Position numbers and translations under genes: made by a program
Source: Parapusillimonas granuli
GTDB taxonomy: Bacteria > Pseudomonadota > Gammaproteobacteria > Burkholderiales > Burkholderiaceae_B
DNA: 64,000 nucleotides
Reading direction: 5' to 3'
NCBI RefSeq assembly: GCF_013416525.1
Contig: NZ_JACCEM010000010.1
Span: 62,001-126,000, forward strand
In this document: piece by piece, positions 7,936 through 17,074 of the stretch
How positions within the stretch are numbered: position 1 is the first letter of the stretch
How the letters are laid out: each line of letters begins with the position of its first letter
The notes under the pieces: model-generated
Told to the model about the DNA's origin: nothing
What the model saw: the letters and a program-made list of their open reading frames with translations, nothing else
Database searches by the model: none

Positions 7936-8856
7936 ATGATCGATCCACAAATCGTGCTCCAGATACTATGGACCGGCCTGGCGACGTCCACTTACGCGGT
8001 GCTGTTCGCCGCCGCGTTCGCGCTCGTCCTGAAGGTCGTCAAGGTCTGGAACTTCGCCCAGGCCGGGATGATGGGCATCGCCTTCTACGCCATGTATTTC
8101 GCCGTCCACAAACTGGGGCTGCCCGGCTACGCATCGATCGCGATCGGCCTCGCATGCACGATCGCCGCCGCCATGGCGCTCGAGATCTACGGGCTGCAGA
8201 CTTTTCGCCGGCGCAATTCGCCCAGCCTGACCTTCTTCATCTTCACGATGATCGTCTCCGAGTTCGTGCAATACGTGCTGTCCATGATTTTCGGCACCGA
8301 ACCCGTGTCGCTCGCGACCTCGCTGATCTCGCCCGCCCACATCGTCGGCGGCATCATGATCACCGAACGCGACCTGATCGCCATCGCCGCGACCCTGGTC
8401 CTGATGGCCGGCCTGTACGTGCTGCTCATGCGCACCAACCAGGGCAAGTACATGCTGGCCGCCGCCGACAACCCGCAGCTGTCGCGGCTCTACGGCATCA
8501 ACATCAAGCGCGTCTATGCCCTGACCTTCGTCGTGGCTTCCATACTGATCTGCGGCGGCATGTACCTGTTCGGCACGCGCGCCGCCCTGGTGCCCACCAC
8601 GCCCATGGAAATGATGATCTTCTCCGTCATCGCCGCGCTGCTGGGCGGGATGGGCAATGTCTTCGGCGCCGCCATCGCCGCCATCGTGCTCACGCTGCTG
8701 CGTTCGTTCAGCATCCTGGTGATACCGTCCGCGTGGCAGAGCGTCGTGCTGTATGCGCTGCTGTTCATCACCATCCTGTTCTTCCCCAAGGGTGTCAGCT
8801 TCAAGCGCCGGCCTCGCCCCGCCCCCGCCACCCCCACACAGCCGGCCAAGGCCTGA
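7936..8856 (+). CDS. ABC transporter permease (LivH type)
   Basis: The 306-residue inner-membrane protein has about eight hydrophobic helices and the family segments FAQAGMMGIAFY, ADNPQLSRLYGINIKRVYAL and GGMGNVFGAAIAAIVL. The last of these contains the cytoplasmic loop that contacts the ATPase. It pairs with the LivM-type permease that starts 26 bp downstream. The C-terminus ends in a Pro/Ala-rich tail of about 15 residues. Confidence 0.88.
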   Translation: MIDPQIVLQILWTGLATSTYAVLFAAAFALVLKVVKVWNFAQAGMMGIAFYAMYFAVHKLGLPGYASIAIGLACTIAAAMALEIYGLQTFRRRNSPSLTFFIFTMIVSEFVQYVLSMIFGTEPVSLATSLISPAHIVGGIMITERDLIAIAATLVLMAGLYVLLMRTNQGKYMLAAADNPQLSRLYGINIKRVYALTFVVASILICGGMYLFGTRAALVPTTPMEMMIFSVIAALLGGMGNVFGAAIAAIVLTLLRSFSILVIPSAWQSVVLYALLFITILFFPKGVSFKRRPRPAPATPTQPAKA

Positions 8857-8882
8857 GCGGCCGGCCGAACGGAGTCAACACC

Positions 8883-9734
8883 ATGGAATATCTGGTCGCA
8901 TTATCGGTGCTCGTGGGACTGTACGTCATCCTGAGCTCCAGCTTCAATCTGATCATAGGCTACGGCGGCCTGATCAGCATCGCCCACCCCATCTTTTTCG
9001 CGCTCGGCGCCTACACCGTCGGCGTGCTCAGCACGACCACCGGCGTCCATCCCGTCCTGGCGGTGATCGCCGGCGGCGGCGTGGCGCTGGTCGGCTCCTT
9101 CATGCTGTCCATCCCTTCGCTCAGGATTTCGGGCGACTACCTGCTGATCACCAGTATCGGCTTTCAGCTGGGCCTGATCGAAATCATCAAGAACCTGGGG
9201 TTCCTGGGCGGCGCCAGCGGCCTGGGCGGCATCCCCAACGTGATCGAAAACCACCGCACGGGCACGTTCGCCGCCGTCACGGCCATTGCCGCGCTGGTCG
9301 TGGTGCTGCTCATACGCGCGCTGGTGCGCGGCCCCTATGGCCGGGCGATCCAGGCCATGCGCGACGACGAGCTGGCGTTCGCCGCCCTGGGCCGGCACGC
9401 CATGACCATGAAGATCGCCATCTTCGCCCTGGGATCGGGCGTGGCCGGGATCGCCGGCGGCATCTACGCCTACTACTACCAGTACATCACGCCGGACCAG
9501 TTCATGATCCTGCAGTCGGGCATGATCCTGACCATGGTCGTGGTCGGCGGCATGGGCTCGGTATGGGGCCCGGTGGTGGGGGCCGTCCTGATGCTGCTCC
9601 TGCCCGAAGCCATCACTTTTCTCAACCTGCCGTCCTCCGTCATGGGGCCGCTGCAGGGCATCATCTTCACGCTGCTGGTGATCCTGTTCCTCTTCTTGCG
9701 TCCGCAAGGCCTGATCGCGGCAAAGCCACGGTGA
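8883..9734 (+). CDS. ABC transporter permease (LivM type)
   Basis: The 283-residue polytopic inner-membrane protein has the segments FNLIIGYGGLISIAHPIFFALGAY, FLGGASGLGGIP and MVVVGGMGSVWGPVVGA, all diagnostic for the second permease of HAAT importers. The ATG at 8883 begins MEYLVALSVL and is preceded by CGGAGTCAACACC, a fair ribosome-binding site. The longer open frames in this region are chance extensions. It forms the transmembrane pore with the preceding LivH-type protein. Confidence 0.88.
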   Translation: MEYLVALSVLVGLYVILSSSFNLIIGYGGLISIAHPIFFALGAYTVGVLSTTTGVHPVLAVIAGGGVALVGSFMLSIPSLRISGDYLLITSIGFQLGLIEIIKNLGFLGGASGLGGIPNVIENHRTGTFAAVTAIAALVVVLLIRALVRGPYGRAIQAMRDDELAFAALGRHAMTMKIAIFALGSGVAGIAGGIYAYYYQYITPDQFMILQSGMILTMVVVGGMGSVWGPVVGAVLMLLLPEAITFLNLPSSVMGPLQGIIFTLLVILFLFLRPQGLIAAKPR

Positions 9735-9747
9735 ATACGGAGCAACG

Positions 9748-10521
9748 ATGACAAACAAACTCACCTTGAAAGGCGTCAACAAGCGCTTCGGCGGCGTGGT
9801 CGTCGCCGACGGCATCGACCTGGAAGTGCGCGGAGGCGAAATCCTCGGCCTGATCGGGCCCAACGGCGCGGGCAAGACCACGCTGTTCAACCTGATCTCC
9901 GGGGTCGTGCCCATGGACTCCGGCACGGTCGAGCTGAACGAGCGCCGCATCGACGGGCTGCCGCTGTACAAGCGCGCACGCCTGGGCGTGGCGCGCACCT
10001 GGCAGCACATGCGCCTTTTCGGCTCGATGTCGGTGCTCGACAACCTGATGATCGGCGCCTCCGACTATCCCGGCGAATCCCTGATGCGCCTGATTTTTCA
10101 AGGCCTGACCGTCCGACAGGCCGAGCGCGCCGCCCGGGAACAGGCGATGGACATCCTGGGCCGCATGGGCTTGCAGAACCTCGCGCAGGCCAACGTCAAC
10201 GACATCACCTTCGGCCAGCAGAAGCTGGTGGGGCTGGCGCGCGGCCTGATGAGCAACGGCGCCTGCCTGCTGCTCGACGAGCCCATGGCCGGGGTCGAGG
10301 GCCGCGCCTACGAGACCATGCGCGACATCGTGCGCCAGGAAGCCCAGGCGGGCCGCGCGGTGTGCGTGGTCGAGCACAACGTGTCCTTCATCCGCGACCT
10401 GTGCAACAGCGCCGTCTTCATGGCCCAGGGGCGCATACTGGAACGCGGAGACGTCAAGACGCTGCTCGAAAGCAAAGTGCTGGCCGAGCTCTACTTCGGC
10501 AAGCAAGGCACGCAAACATAG
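9748..10521 (+). CDS. ABC transporter ATP-binding protein (LivG type)
   Basis: The 257-residue nucleotide-binding subunit has Walker A GPNGAGKTT (about residues 38-46) and Walker B LLLDEPMAGVEG. The signature segment reads FGQQKLVGLARGL, where LSGGQ would be usual, so the signature is degenerate (ITFGQQ). LivG-type subunits often vary here, and the neighbouring LivF has an intact signature. The switch histidine lies in VVEHNVSFI. It follows livM by 13 bp. Confidence 0.87.
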   Translation: MTNKLTLKGVNKRFGGVVVADGIDLEVRGGEILGLIGPNGAGKTTLFNLISGVVPMDSGTVELNERRIDGLPLYKRARLGVARTWQHMRLFGSMSVLDNLMIGASDYPGESLMRLIFQGLTVRQAERAAREQAMDILGRMGLQNLAQANVNDITFGQQKLVGLARGLMSNGACLLLDEPMAGVEGRAYETMRDIVRQEAQAGRAVCVVEHNVSFIRDLCNSAVFMAQGRILERGDVKTLLESKVLAELYFGKQGTQT

Positions 10522-10532
10522 AGAGAATCAAC

Positions 10533-11216
10533 ATGCTTCAAGTGGAAAATCTCAACGCCTACTATGGGAAGCTGCACGTCCTGCACGACTTGTCCTTCAC
10601 CATAGGCGAAGGCGAGCGCGTCGCCGTCTTCGGGCACAACGGCGCGGGCAAGACCACCCTGCTTCGCGCCTGCGTCGGCGACCTGGCCAGCGTATCCGGC
10701 GCCATCCGGTACCGCGGCACGCCCATCGTCACCAACGAAGCGCACGTGAACGTCGGCCTGGGCCTGGGCCTGGTCCAGCAAGGCGCGAACGTGTTCCGCG
10801 AGCTGTCGGTGCGCGAGAACCTGCTGATTGCGGGCCTGCGCAACCAGGGCCGCGCCCAGGAGGAAGTCTTCGGCCTGTTCCCGCTGCTCAAGGAGCGCCG
10901 GGAACAAATCGCCGGGTCGCTGAGCGGCGGGCAGCAGCAGATGCTGGCGATCGGCATGGCGCTGATGACGCAGCCGTCCATCCTGCTGCTGGACGAACCA
11001 ACGACCGGGCTGGCGCCGGTCATCGTGCGCGACGTCCTGCACAGCGTCAGCGAAATCAACCGCAATCGCGGCACGACCATCGTGGTGGTCGAACAGAACG
11101 TGCAAGCCACCCTGGAACACGTGGACAGGGCCATCGTGCTGAAGTCCGGCCGCATCGTCTACGACGGGCCGAGCAGCACATTGCTGGAACAGGAGAGCCT
11201 ATGGGAACTATTCTGA
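10533..11216 (+). CDS. ABC transporter ATP-binding protein (LivF type)
   Basis: The 227-residue second ATPase has Walker A GHNGAGKTT (about residues 35-43), signature LSGGQQQML, Walker B ILLLDEPTTGLAP and the late motif VVVEQNVQ. The ATG at 10533 is preceded by AGAGAATCAAC and begins MLQVENLNAYYG, the usual LivF start. Its 3' end overlaps the first MmgE/PrpD gene by 16 bp, so importer and enzymes are co-translated. Confidence 0.88.
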   Translation: MLQVENLNAYYGKLHVLHDLSFTIGEGERVAVFGHNGAGKTTLLRACVGDLASVSGAIRYRGTPIVTNEAHVNVGLGLGLVQQGANVFRELSVRENLLIAGLRNQGRAQEEVFGLFPLLKERREQIAGSLSGGQQQMLAIGMALMTQPSILLLDEPTTGLAPVIVRDVLHSVSEINRNRGTTIVVVEQNVQATLEHVDRAIVLKSGRIVYDGPSSTLLEQESLWELF

Positions 11217-12619
11217 GCGCTTCCGACGCCTTTCGGAACTACATGCTGTGGGCCGAGACCCGGGAATGGCGGGATTTTCCCGCCACCACCCGGCATCGCG
11301 CCATTCTCATCCTGGCGGACAACCTGGCCGCCGCCTGCAGCGCCGCCGACGAACCCCAGGTCCGGGCGTTCCGCGAACGCGCCCTGGCGCAGGGCCCCGC
11401 CGGCGCGGCCTCCGTGCTGGCCCACGGCCGGCCTCGCCTGAACACCCACGCGGCCGCCATGATCAACGGGCTGTCCATGGGCTGGAACGAGATGGACGAG
11501 GGCTATCGCAAAGCGGTCTGCCATGCGGGCCTCTACGTGCTGCCGGCGCTCCTGGCCGCGGCGGAAGCGGAAGGCGCCAGCGCGCAGGACACCCTGCGCG
11601 CCGCCGTGCTGGGCTACGACGCCGTGGCGCGCATCGCACGCACATGGCGGTTCGAGAGGCTGGCGCTGCATCCGCATGCCGTGCTCGCGCCCGTGGGCGC
11701 CGCCGCCGGCGTGGCCTTCCTGCGCCGCCTGCCCGCGGACGAACTGGTCGCGGCCGTCGCCGGCGCCTGCGCCCTGGGCATGACGGGCGCCTTCAACCAG
11801 GCCACGCAAGGCATACTGATACGCAACGCCTGGGCCGGCCAGGGCGCCTCGATAGGCCTGCAGGCGGTGGAGTTCGCGCGCTGCGGCATCGGCGGAAGCG
11901 CCGTGACGCCGCATGACGTATACACCGCGCTGGGCGCCATCGAAGACTTGTCTTACCTGGACCCCGTCGCAGCGCCCGGGTATGCGGTCGAAGACGGTTA
12001 TCACAAAATGAACGCCTGCTGCCAATACGCGCATTCGTCGATCGAAGCGGTACAGGCGCTGCTGGCGAAACATCCCGAGCTGAAGGACACCGACGCCATC
12101 GCGTCCATCACCGTCCAGGTGCATGCCCTGGGCTATGGCTTGAACGACACCGCGCCCGTCACCACGCTGGGCAGCAAGTTCTCGGTGCCCCATGCGGTGG
12201 CGTCGGCCTTCGTGCATGGGCATGGCGGCGTCGCCGCCTTCAACACCGACGCCCTGAACGCCGACGCCGTCGCGGCGCTGCGCGGGCGGGTCCGGCTGGA
12301 GGCCTTCCCCGATCCCCGGCCCTGGCCGGAAGACCGGCCCGCGCGCGTCAGCGTCGCCACGCGGTCGGGCGAGCAGTATTCCGAAGTGTGCTGGAGCGCC
12401 CAGGGCGGCCCGGACCGCCCGTATTCCGAAGCGGTGCTGTGGGACAAGATCGCGGCCCTGTCCGAAAGCGTCGCCCCAGGCCTTTGCGCCGCCATGCGGC
12501 GCCTGGACGCCGCCGTCGGCGCCGACGGCGCGGCATCCATGCCGGCGGCCTCCTGGTCCGCCTGCATGGACGATTTCTTTTCGACGCGGGCCGGCGCCGC
12601 GTCCGCGGCGGGGCGCTGA
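11201..12619 (+). CDS. MmgE/PrpD family protein (first copy)
   Basis: The 472-residue protein belongs to the fold shared by 2-methylcitrate dehydratase (PrpD), cis-aconitate decarboxylase and iminodisuccinate epimerase: an all-helical domain (about 1-270 and the end) plus an inserted small domain with the NACCQYAHSSIEA segment (about residues 268-282). The usual DDTH motif after MINGLSMG is replaced by NEMDEGYR, so the active site differs from PrpD. It overlaps livF and is followed by a flavoprotein and another MmgE/PrpD gene. A dehydratase, decarboxylase or isomerase acting on a di- or tricarboxylate is likely. Confidence 0.8.
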   Translation: MGTILSASDAFRNYMLWAETREWRDFPATTRHRAILILADNLAAACSAADEPQVRAFRERALAQGPAGAASVLAHGRPRLNTHAAAMINGLSMGWNEMDEGYRKAVCHAGLYVLPALLAAAEAEGASAQDTLRAAVLGYDAVARIARTWRFERLALHPHAVLAPVGAAAGVAFLRRLPADELVAAVAGACALGMTGAFNQATQGILIRNAWAGQGASIGLQAVEFARCGIGGSAVTPHDVYTALGAIEDLSYLDPVAAPGYAVEDGYHKMNACCQYAHSSIEAVQALLAKHPELKDTDAIASITVQVHALGYGLNDTAPVTTLGSKFSVPHAVASAFVHGHGGVAAFNTDALNADAVAALRGRVRLEAFPDPRPWPEDRPARVSVATRSGEQYSEVCWSAQGGPDRPYSEAVLWDKIAALSESVAPGLCAAMRRLDAAVGADGAASMPAASWSACMDDFFSTRAGAASAAGR

Positions 12620-12661
12620 CGCGGCGTCCACAAGCAGTCTCTTTATCGAAACGAGGACAAG

Positions 12662-14074
12662 ATGAAAGCAGTAATTCTGGAAGCGGCCGACGACCAGGCC
12701 TGGGACATGGAAGTCGACGTGCTCGTGGTGGGCGCGGGCGGCTGCGGCCTGGCGGCCGCCATCGCGGCGCACGACCAGGGCGCCAACGTCGCCATACTCG
12801 AAAAACGCGACCGTCCCGGCGGCAATTCCTCCCTGAGCACCGGCTCCGTGCCCGGCGCCGGCAGCCGGTTCCAGCGCGAAGCCGGCATCGAGGACAGCCC
12901 GGAGCGCATGGTCGCGGACCTTGAAAGACTGTCCGGCGAAAGCGAGCTTCCGGGGCTCACGCGGCGCATGGCCGAAATCTCCGCCCCCCTGGTCGAATGG
13001 CTGATCGACGAGGTCGGCGCGCGCATGGCGCTGATCACGGACTACATGCACGTGGGCCACACCGTGCCCCGCCTCCATGCGCCGGTGTCGCGGCGCGGCC
13101 AGGACCTGGTCGACGACCTGCTGGCCGCCGTCGAAAAGCGCGAAATCCCTCTGGTGGTGAACAATCCCGTCAGCGGGCTGTTCATGCGCAAGGGCCGCGT
13201 CGTCGGCGTGGAAGTCAGCGGGGAAGGCGTCGAAACCAGCCGGATCGGCGTCAAATGCCTCATCCTGGCATCCAATGGATTCGGCGCCAACCGCGAACTG
13301 GTTCAAAAATACTGCGGGGAAATCGCCGGCGCCGAGTACTTCGGCGCGCTCGGCAGTGAAGGCGAGGCCATACTGTGGGGCGAACAGCTGGACGCCAGGC
13401 TGGCGAACATGCAGGCCTACCAGGGCTATGCCGCCGTCGCCTACCCGCATGGCTCGCTGCTGTCCTGGACCACCATCGAAAAAGGCGGCATCCTGGTCAA
13501 CGGCAAAGGAGAGCGTTTCGGCAACGAGGACCTGGGCTATTCCGCCTACGCGCGCATCGTGCTGGCCCAGAATTCGCCGGTATTCGCGGTGTTCGACGAC
13601 CGCATCAAAGACATCGCCGGCAAAGAAGACGAATTCCGCGAACTGGTGGAATACGGCGGAATCCGCCATAGCGAAGACCCGGCCGAGCTCGCCGCCGCCT
13701 TCAAGATCCCCGCAGACGGCCTCGCCCGGACGCTGGCCGACTATAACGATGCCGCCGCCGGCAAAACGCCCGATCCGTACCAGCGGAAGAAATTCAACCT
13801 GGCGCCGCTGCGGGGCCATCTGTGGATGTGCCGGGTCTCGCCGGGGCTGTTCCACACCCAGGGCGGCCTGGCCGTGGACGACGATGGGCGCGTGCTGCGC
13901 GCCGACGGCGCCGCGATACCCGGGCTCTACGCGGGCGGCGGCGCCGCGGCGGGCATCAGCGGCAAAGCCGGAGCGGGAGGCTATGCGTCGGGCAACGGCC
14001 TGCTGACCGCCATCGGGCTGGGCTATTTGGCGGGCCGGCACGCGGCCGGGCATCTCCAGGACGTCCGCCCATGA
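12662..14074 (+). CDS. FAD-dependent oxidoreductase, fumarate reductase/tricarballylate dehydrogenase type
   Basis: The 470-residue soluble flavoprotein has an FAD-binding Rossmann segment at about residues 20-48 (VLVVGAGGCGLAAAIAAHDQ then LEKRDRPGGNSS) and a C-terminal FAD segment with GLYAGGGAAAGISG and GNGLLTAIGLGYLAGR. The family includes fumarate reductase flavoproteins, tricarballylate dehydrogenase and 3-ketosteroid dehydrogenases, which make or reduce a C=C next to a carbonyl or carboxylate. No Tat or Sec signal is seen, so it acts in the cytoplasm. It lies between two MmgE/PrpD genes and its stop overlaps the next start (ATGA). Confidence 0.82.
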   Translation: MKAVILEAADDQAWDMEVDVLVVGAGGCGLAAAIAAHDQGANVAILEKRDRPGGNSSLSTGSVPGAGSRFQREAGIEDSPERMVADLERLSGESELPGLTRRMAEISAPLVEWLIDEVGARMALITDYMHVGHTVPRLHAPVSRRGQDLVDDLLAAVEKREIPLVVNNPVSGLFMRKGRVVGVEVSGEGVETSRIGVKCLILASNGFGANRELVQKYCGEIAGAEYFGALGSEGEAILWGEQLDARLANMQAYQGYAAVAYPHGSLLSWTTIEKGGILVNGKGERFGNEDLGYSAYARIVLAQNSPVFAVFDDRIKDIAGKEDEFRELVEYGGIRHSEDPAELAAAFKIPADGLARTLADYNDAAAGKTPDPYQRKKFNLAPLRGHLWMCRVSPGLFHTQGGLAVDDDGRVLRADGAAIPGLYAGGGAAAGISGKAGAGGYASGNGLLTAIGLGYLAGRHAAGHLQDVRP

Positions 14075-15483
14075 CGCCCCCCGCCGCCGGCCGGCGCTCG
14101 CTCAGCGCCCGGGCCGCTCTCTTCGCCCACGAACTCGTTCGCGCTCCCATCCCCGCCGACGTCCGGCGCCTGGCGCGCCTGCACGTCGCCGACGCCATCG
14201 GCGTCGGGCTGGCCGCGGCCGGCGTGCCGGCGCATCGGCGCCTGCTGGAAACCTTGCAGGCCCAACATCCCGCGCCGGGCCCGGCGACGGCGCTGGGCCT
14301 GGCCGGCACGCGTCCGCCCGCCGTCGCGGCGCTGATGAACGGCACGTCCATGCACTCGCTGGAATTCGATGACACGCACATGGGGTCCATCGTGCATGGC
14401 AGCGCGGTCATCGTGCCCGCCGCCCTGGCCGCCACGCAAGCCGCGGCCGGGACCCTGGAAAGCCTCATCCGCCTGGTCGTCGCCGGCTGGGAGATCCTGG
14501 TGCGCCTGGGCCAGGCCAGCCCCGGCGGTTTCCAGCGGCGCGGGTTCCAGGTGACGTCCGTCGGCGGCGCGCCCGTGGCCGCCCTGCTGGCAGCGACGGC
14601 CAAAGGGCTGTCACTGGACCAGACCGTGGCGGCCGCCGGCATCGCCGGCAGCCAGGCGGGAGGCATCTTCGAATTCCTGAGCAACGGGTCCAACGTGAAA
14701 GCCCTGCATCCCGGCTGGGCCGCGCACGCCGGCCTGTGGGCGGCCGACCTCGCCCAGGGCGGCATGACGGGGCCCGCAACCGTGCTGGAAGGCCGCTACG
14801 GACTCTTCAACGCCTACGCGGCCGACGACGCGGCGGGCGCCGCCATGGCCGGGCTGCTCGACGGCCTGGGCGCCGAATGGCGCCTGCGGGACGCCGCCTT
14901 CAAGCTTTATCCCTGCTGCCATTACATCCATCCGTACCTGGAAGCCGCCGCGTCCATCATGCAGGAAATCGGCGCCGAGCCGGCCGTCGCCAATGTGCTG
15001 TGCAAGGTCGCCCCTGGCGCCGCGCTCGTGATTTGCGAACCCTGGGCGGCAAAGCAGTCGCCGCGCTCCACCAACGAAGCCAAGTACAGCCTGCCTTATT
15101 GCCTGGCAAGAATATTGTCGGGCAAGCCGGTGGACCTGGACGCCATGGCGGGGGAACGAATCGACGACGACGCCGTCGCGCTGTCACGGCGGATCCTGTG
15201 GGAGCCGCGCCCTGAAAGCCCTTTCCCGGAAAAGTTCGACGCGGACCTGACCGTCGTGCTGGAAGACGGCCGGCGATTCCACCGCTACATCGAACAGGTC
15301 GCCGGCAGCGCCGAAAGGCCGGCGAGCGCCGATGCCATCGAACGCAAGTTCATGGCCAATGCGGAACGCCTGCTGGGCGAAAGCGGCGCCGGCCGGGCCT
15401 GGAGCGCGCTGATGTCGGGCGACGACCTGGCGGCGCTGCAAGCGGCGTTGACGCCACGCCGGGAATACGCGCCGCCGGCCTGA
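14071..15483 (+). CDS. MmgE/PrpD family protein (second copy)
   Basis: The 470-residue MmgE/PrpD protein keeps the family motif NGTSMHSLEFDDTHMGS (about residues 90-106) and the segments FKLYPCCHYIH (about 278) and STNEAKYSLPYCLA. It is therefore closer to the canonical active site than the first copy. The start at 14071 overlaps the flavoprotein stop by 4 bp (ATGA), giving tight coupling. It is the last gene of the plus-strand operon and converges with the 3-hydroxyacyl-CoA dehydrogenase gene, 16 bp away. Likely a hydratase or epimerase of a polycarboxylate; substrate unknown. Confidence 0.82.
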   Translation: MTPPAAGRRSLSARAALFAHELVRAPIPADVRRLARLHVADAIGVGLAAAGVPAHRRLLETLQAQHPAPGPATALGLAGTRPPAVAALMNGTSMHSLEFDDTHMGSIVHGSAVIVPAALAATQAAAGTLESLIRLVVAGWEILVRLGQASPGGFQRRGFQVTSVGGAPVAALLAATAKGLSLDQTVAAAGIAGSQAGGIFEFLSNGSNVKALHPGWAAHAGLWAADLAQGGMTGPATVLEGRYGLFNAYAADDAAGAAMAGLLDGLGAEWRLRDAAFKLYPCCHYIHPYLEAAASIMQEIGAEPAVANVLCKVAPGAALVICEPWAAKQSPRSTNEAKYSLPYCLARILSGKPVDLDAMAGERIDDDAVALSRRILWEPRPESPFPEKFDADLTVVLEDGRRFHRYIEQVAGSAERPASADAIERKFMANAERLLGESGAGRAWSALMSGDDLAALQAALTPRREYAPPA

Positions 15484-15499
15484 CCGGCCCCTTGCGCCG

Positions 15500-17035
15500 T
15501 CAGACGGCGACGCAAGCCGGCTCGGCCAGCAGCGACAAGCCCAGCTGCACCCTTCGCTGCAGCCAGGGGCTGGGCCGGTAGCGCATGTCGCCCGTCACGC
15601 GCTGCATGGTGCGCAGGATTTCGAGCACATGCGCGGCGCCCAAGGCGTCCCCCATGGCCAGAGGACCGCCCTTCGGGTAACCCAGCCCCAGGGAAACGGC
15701 GCGGTCGATGTCGGCCGGCGTCGCGATAGACTGCTGGGCGATGTCGCTGGCGATGTTGACGATGCCGGCGACGATGCGCTGGGCGACGAAGCCGGCCGAG
15801 TCGTTGATCACCGAGACGGCGGTGCCGTCGCCGGCGAACAGCGCATGGGCCGCGTCCCGCCATTTGGGCAGCGTGGCCGCCGAACACATCACCACCCGCC
15901 GCCTGCCCTGCTCGAGCCCGAAGAACGTATCGAGGGCCACCGTGCGCTCGCCGTCGAGCTGGTGCCCGCCCACGACGCCGGCGGTGTCCTCGCCATAAGG
16001 CGTCACGACGATCAAGGCGTCCGCCGGAGGCGCCTCGGCGGCCACCACATCGGCGCCCAGGTCCTTGAGCAGCGCGGCCGCCCTTTTATGCCCCACCGAG
16101 TGATAAGGCGCCAGCCATACCTTCAAGCCCTGGACGGCCGCCGGCACGGGCGGCTCCGCCGGCACCTGCTTCTGCCCGTCGGGATAGGCATAGAAGCCCA
16201 GGCCGGTCTTGCGGCCCAGCATCTTGCCGGCATAGCGGACCGCGGTGATGGGCGACGGCCGGAAACGCGGCTCATCGTAGAACTGCCCATAGATCGATTC
16301 CATGACGGGATGCGAGACGTCGAGCCCGGTCAGGTCCATGAGCTCGAACGGGCCCATACGGAAGCCGGCCTGTTCACGCATGATGGCGTCGATCTGATAA
16401 AAAGGCGCAACCGATTCCTGGGCCGTCTTCAGCCCTTCGACGTTCATCCCGCGCCCGGCGTGGTTCACGATGAAGCCCGGCATGTCCTTGGCGCGGACCG
16501 GCGTATGGCCCATTTCGCGCGAGAGCGCCATCAGGGCGTCGCCGGTCGCGGGATCGGAACGCAGCCCGTCGATGACCTCGACGACCTTCATGAGCGGGAC
16601 GGGATTGAAGAAATGGTAGCCGGCCACGCGCTCCGGGCGCTCGCAAGCCTGGGCGATGGAAGTGATGGACAATGAAGACGTGTTGGATGCCAGGATGCAG
16701 TCGTCGCCGACGATGGCTTCGAGCTGGCGGAACAGATCGCATTTGACGTCCAGGCGCTCGACCACGGCTTCGACGACGAGGTCGGCGCGGCTCATGCCGG
16801 CCAAGTCGCCGCACGGCACGATGCGCCGCAGGGACGCGGCGGCGAGCTCCTGCGTGATCTTGCCCTTGGACGCAAGCTTGTCCCAGACTTCCCGCAAGCT
16901 GTCGCGAGCCGCCGCCACCGCGTCGGCGTTCAAGTCGAACAGCAGCACCTCGAGCCCGGCCTGGGCGGCGATCTGGGCGATACCGCGACCCATGGCGCCG
17001 GCGCCCACCACGCCTATGGTCTTGATACTTTTCAT
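15500..17035 (-). CDS. 3-hydroxyacyl-CoA dehydrogenase (PaaH/HbdA type)
   Basis: The 511-residue protein starts MKSIKTIGVVGAGAMGRGIAQ, the NAD-binding Rossmann motif. It has the catalytic-histidine region VAGYHFFNPVPLMKVVEV (about residues 138-155), DMPGFIVNHAGRGMNVE, a first C-terminal domain (about 190-285) and, after a less conserved linker, a second C-terminal domain (about 415-500, DSAGFVAQRIVAGIVN). This double-domain form is that of PaaH-like enzymes which oxidise 3-hydroxyacyl-CoA or 3-hydroxyadipyl-CoA. It is 39 bp downstream of the CaiB-type gene, forming a two-gene operon facing the catabolic operon. Confidence 0.87.
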   Translation of the reverse strand: MKSIKTIGVVGAGAMGRGIAQIAAQAGLEVLLFDLNADAVAAARDSLREVWDKLASKGKITQELAAASLRRIVPCGDLAGMSRADLVVEAVVERLDVKCDLFRQLEAIVGDDCILASNTSSLSITSIAQACERPERVAGYHFFNPVPLMKVVEVIDGLRSDPATGDALMALSREMGHTPVRAKDMPGFIVNHAGRGMNVEGLKTAQESVAPFYQIDAIMREQAGFRMGPFELMDLTGLDVSHPVMESIYGQFYDEPRFRPSPITAVRYAGKMLGRKTGLGFYAYPDGQKQVPAEPPVPAAVQGLKVWLAPYHSVGHKRAAALLKDLGADVVAAEAPPADALIVVTPYGEDTAGVVGGHQLDGERTVALDTFFGLEQGRRRVVMCSAATLPKWRDAAHALFAGDGTAVSVINDSAGFVAQRIVAGIVNIASDIAQQSIATPADIDRAVSLGLGYPKGGPLAMGDALGAAHVLEILRTMQRVTGDMRYRPSPWLQRRVQLGLSLLAEPACVAV

Positions 17036-17074
17036 CTCTGGATCTCCTGTACCCTTTCCCCTGCGGGCAAGGGA

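Noticed and set aside
10533-11216. Assigning true branched-chain amino acid transport to livKHMGF
   Set aside because: The importer is embedded in a catabolic operon and this family is broad, so only the transporter type is supported.
11159-14053. A 964-codon open frame on the minus strand
   Set aside because: It lies antisense to livF, mmgE/prpD and the flavoprotein, is full of low-complexity Gly/Ala/Arg/His sequence, and reflects third-position GC bias of the real genes.
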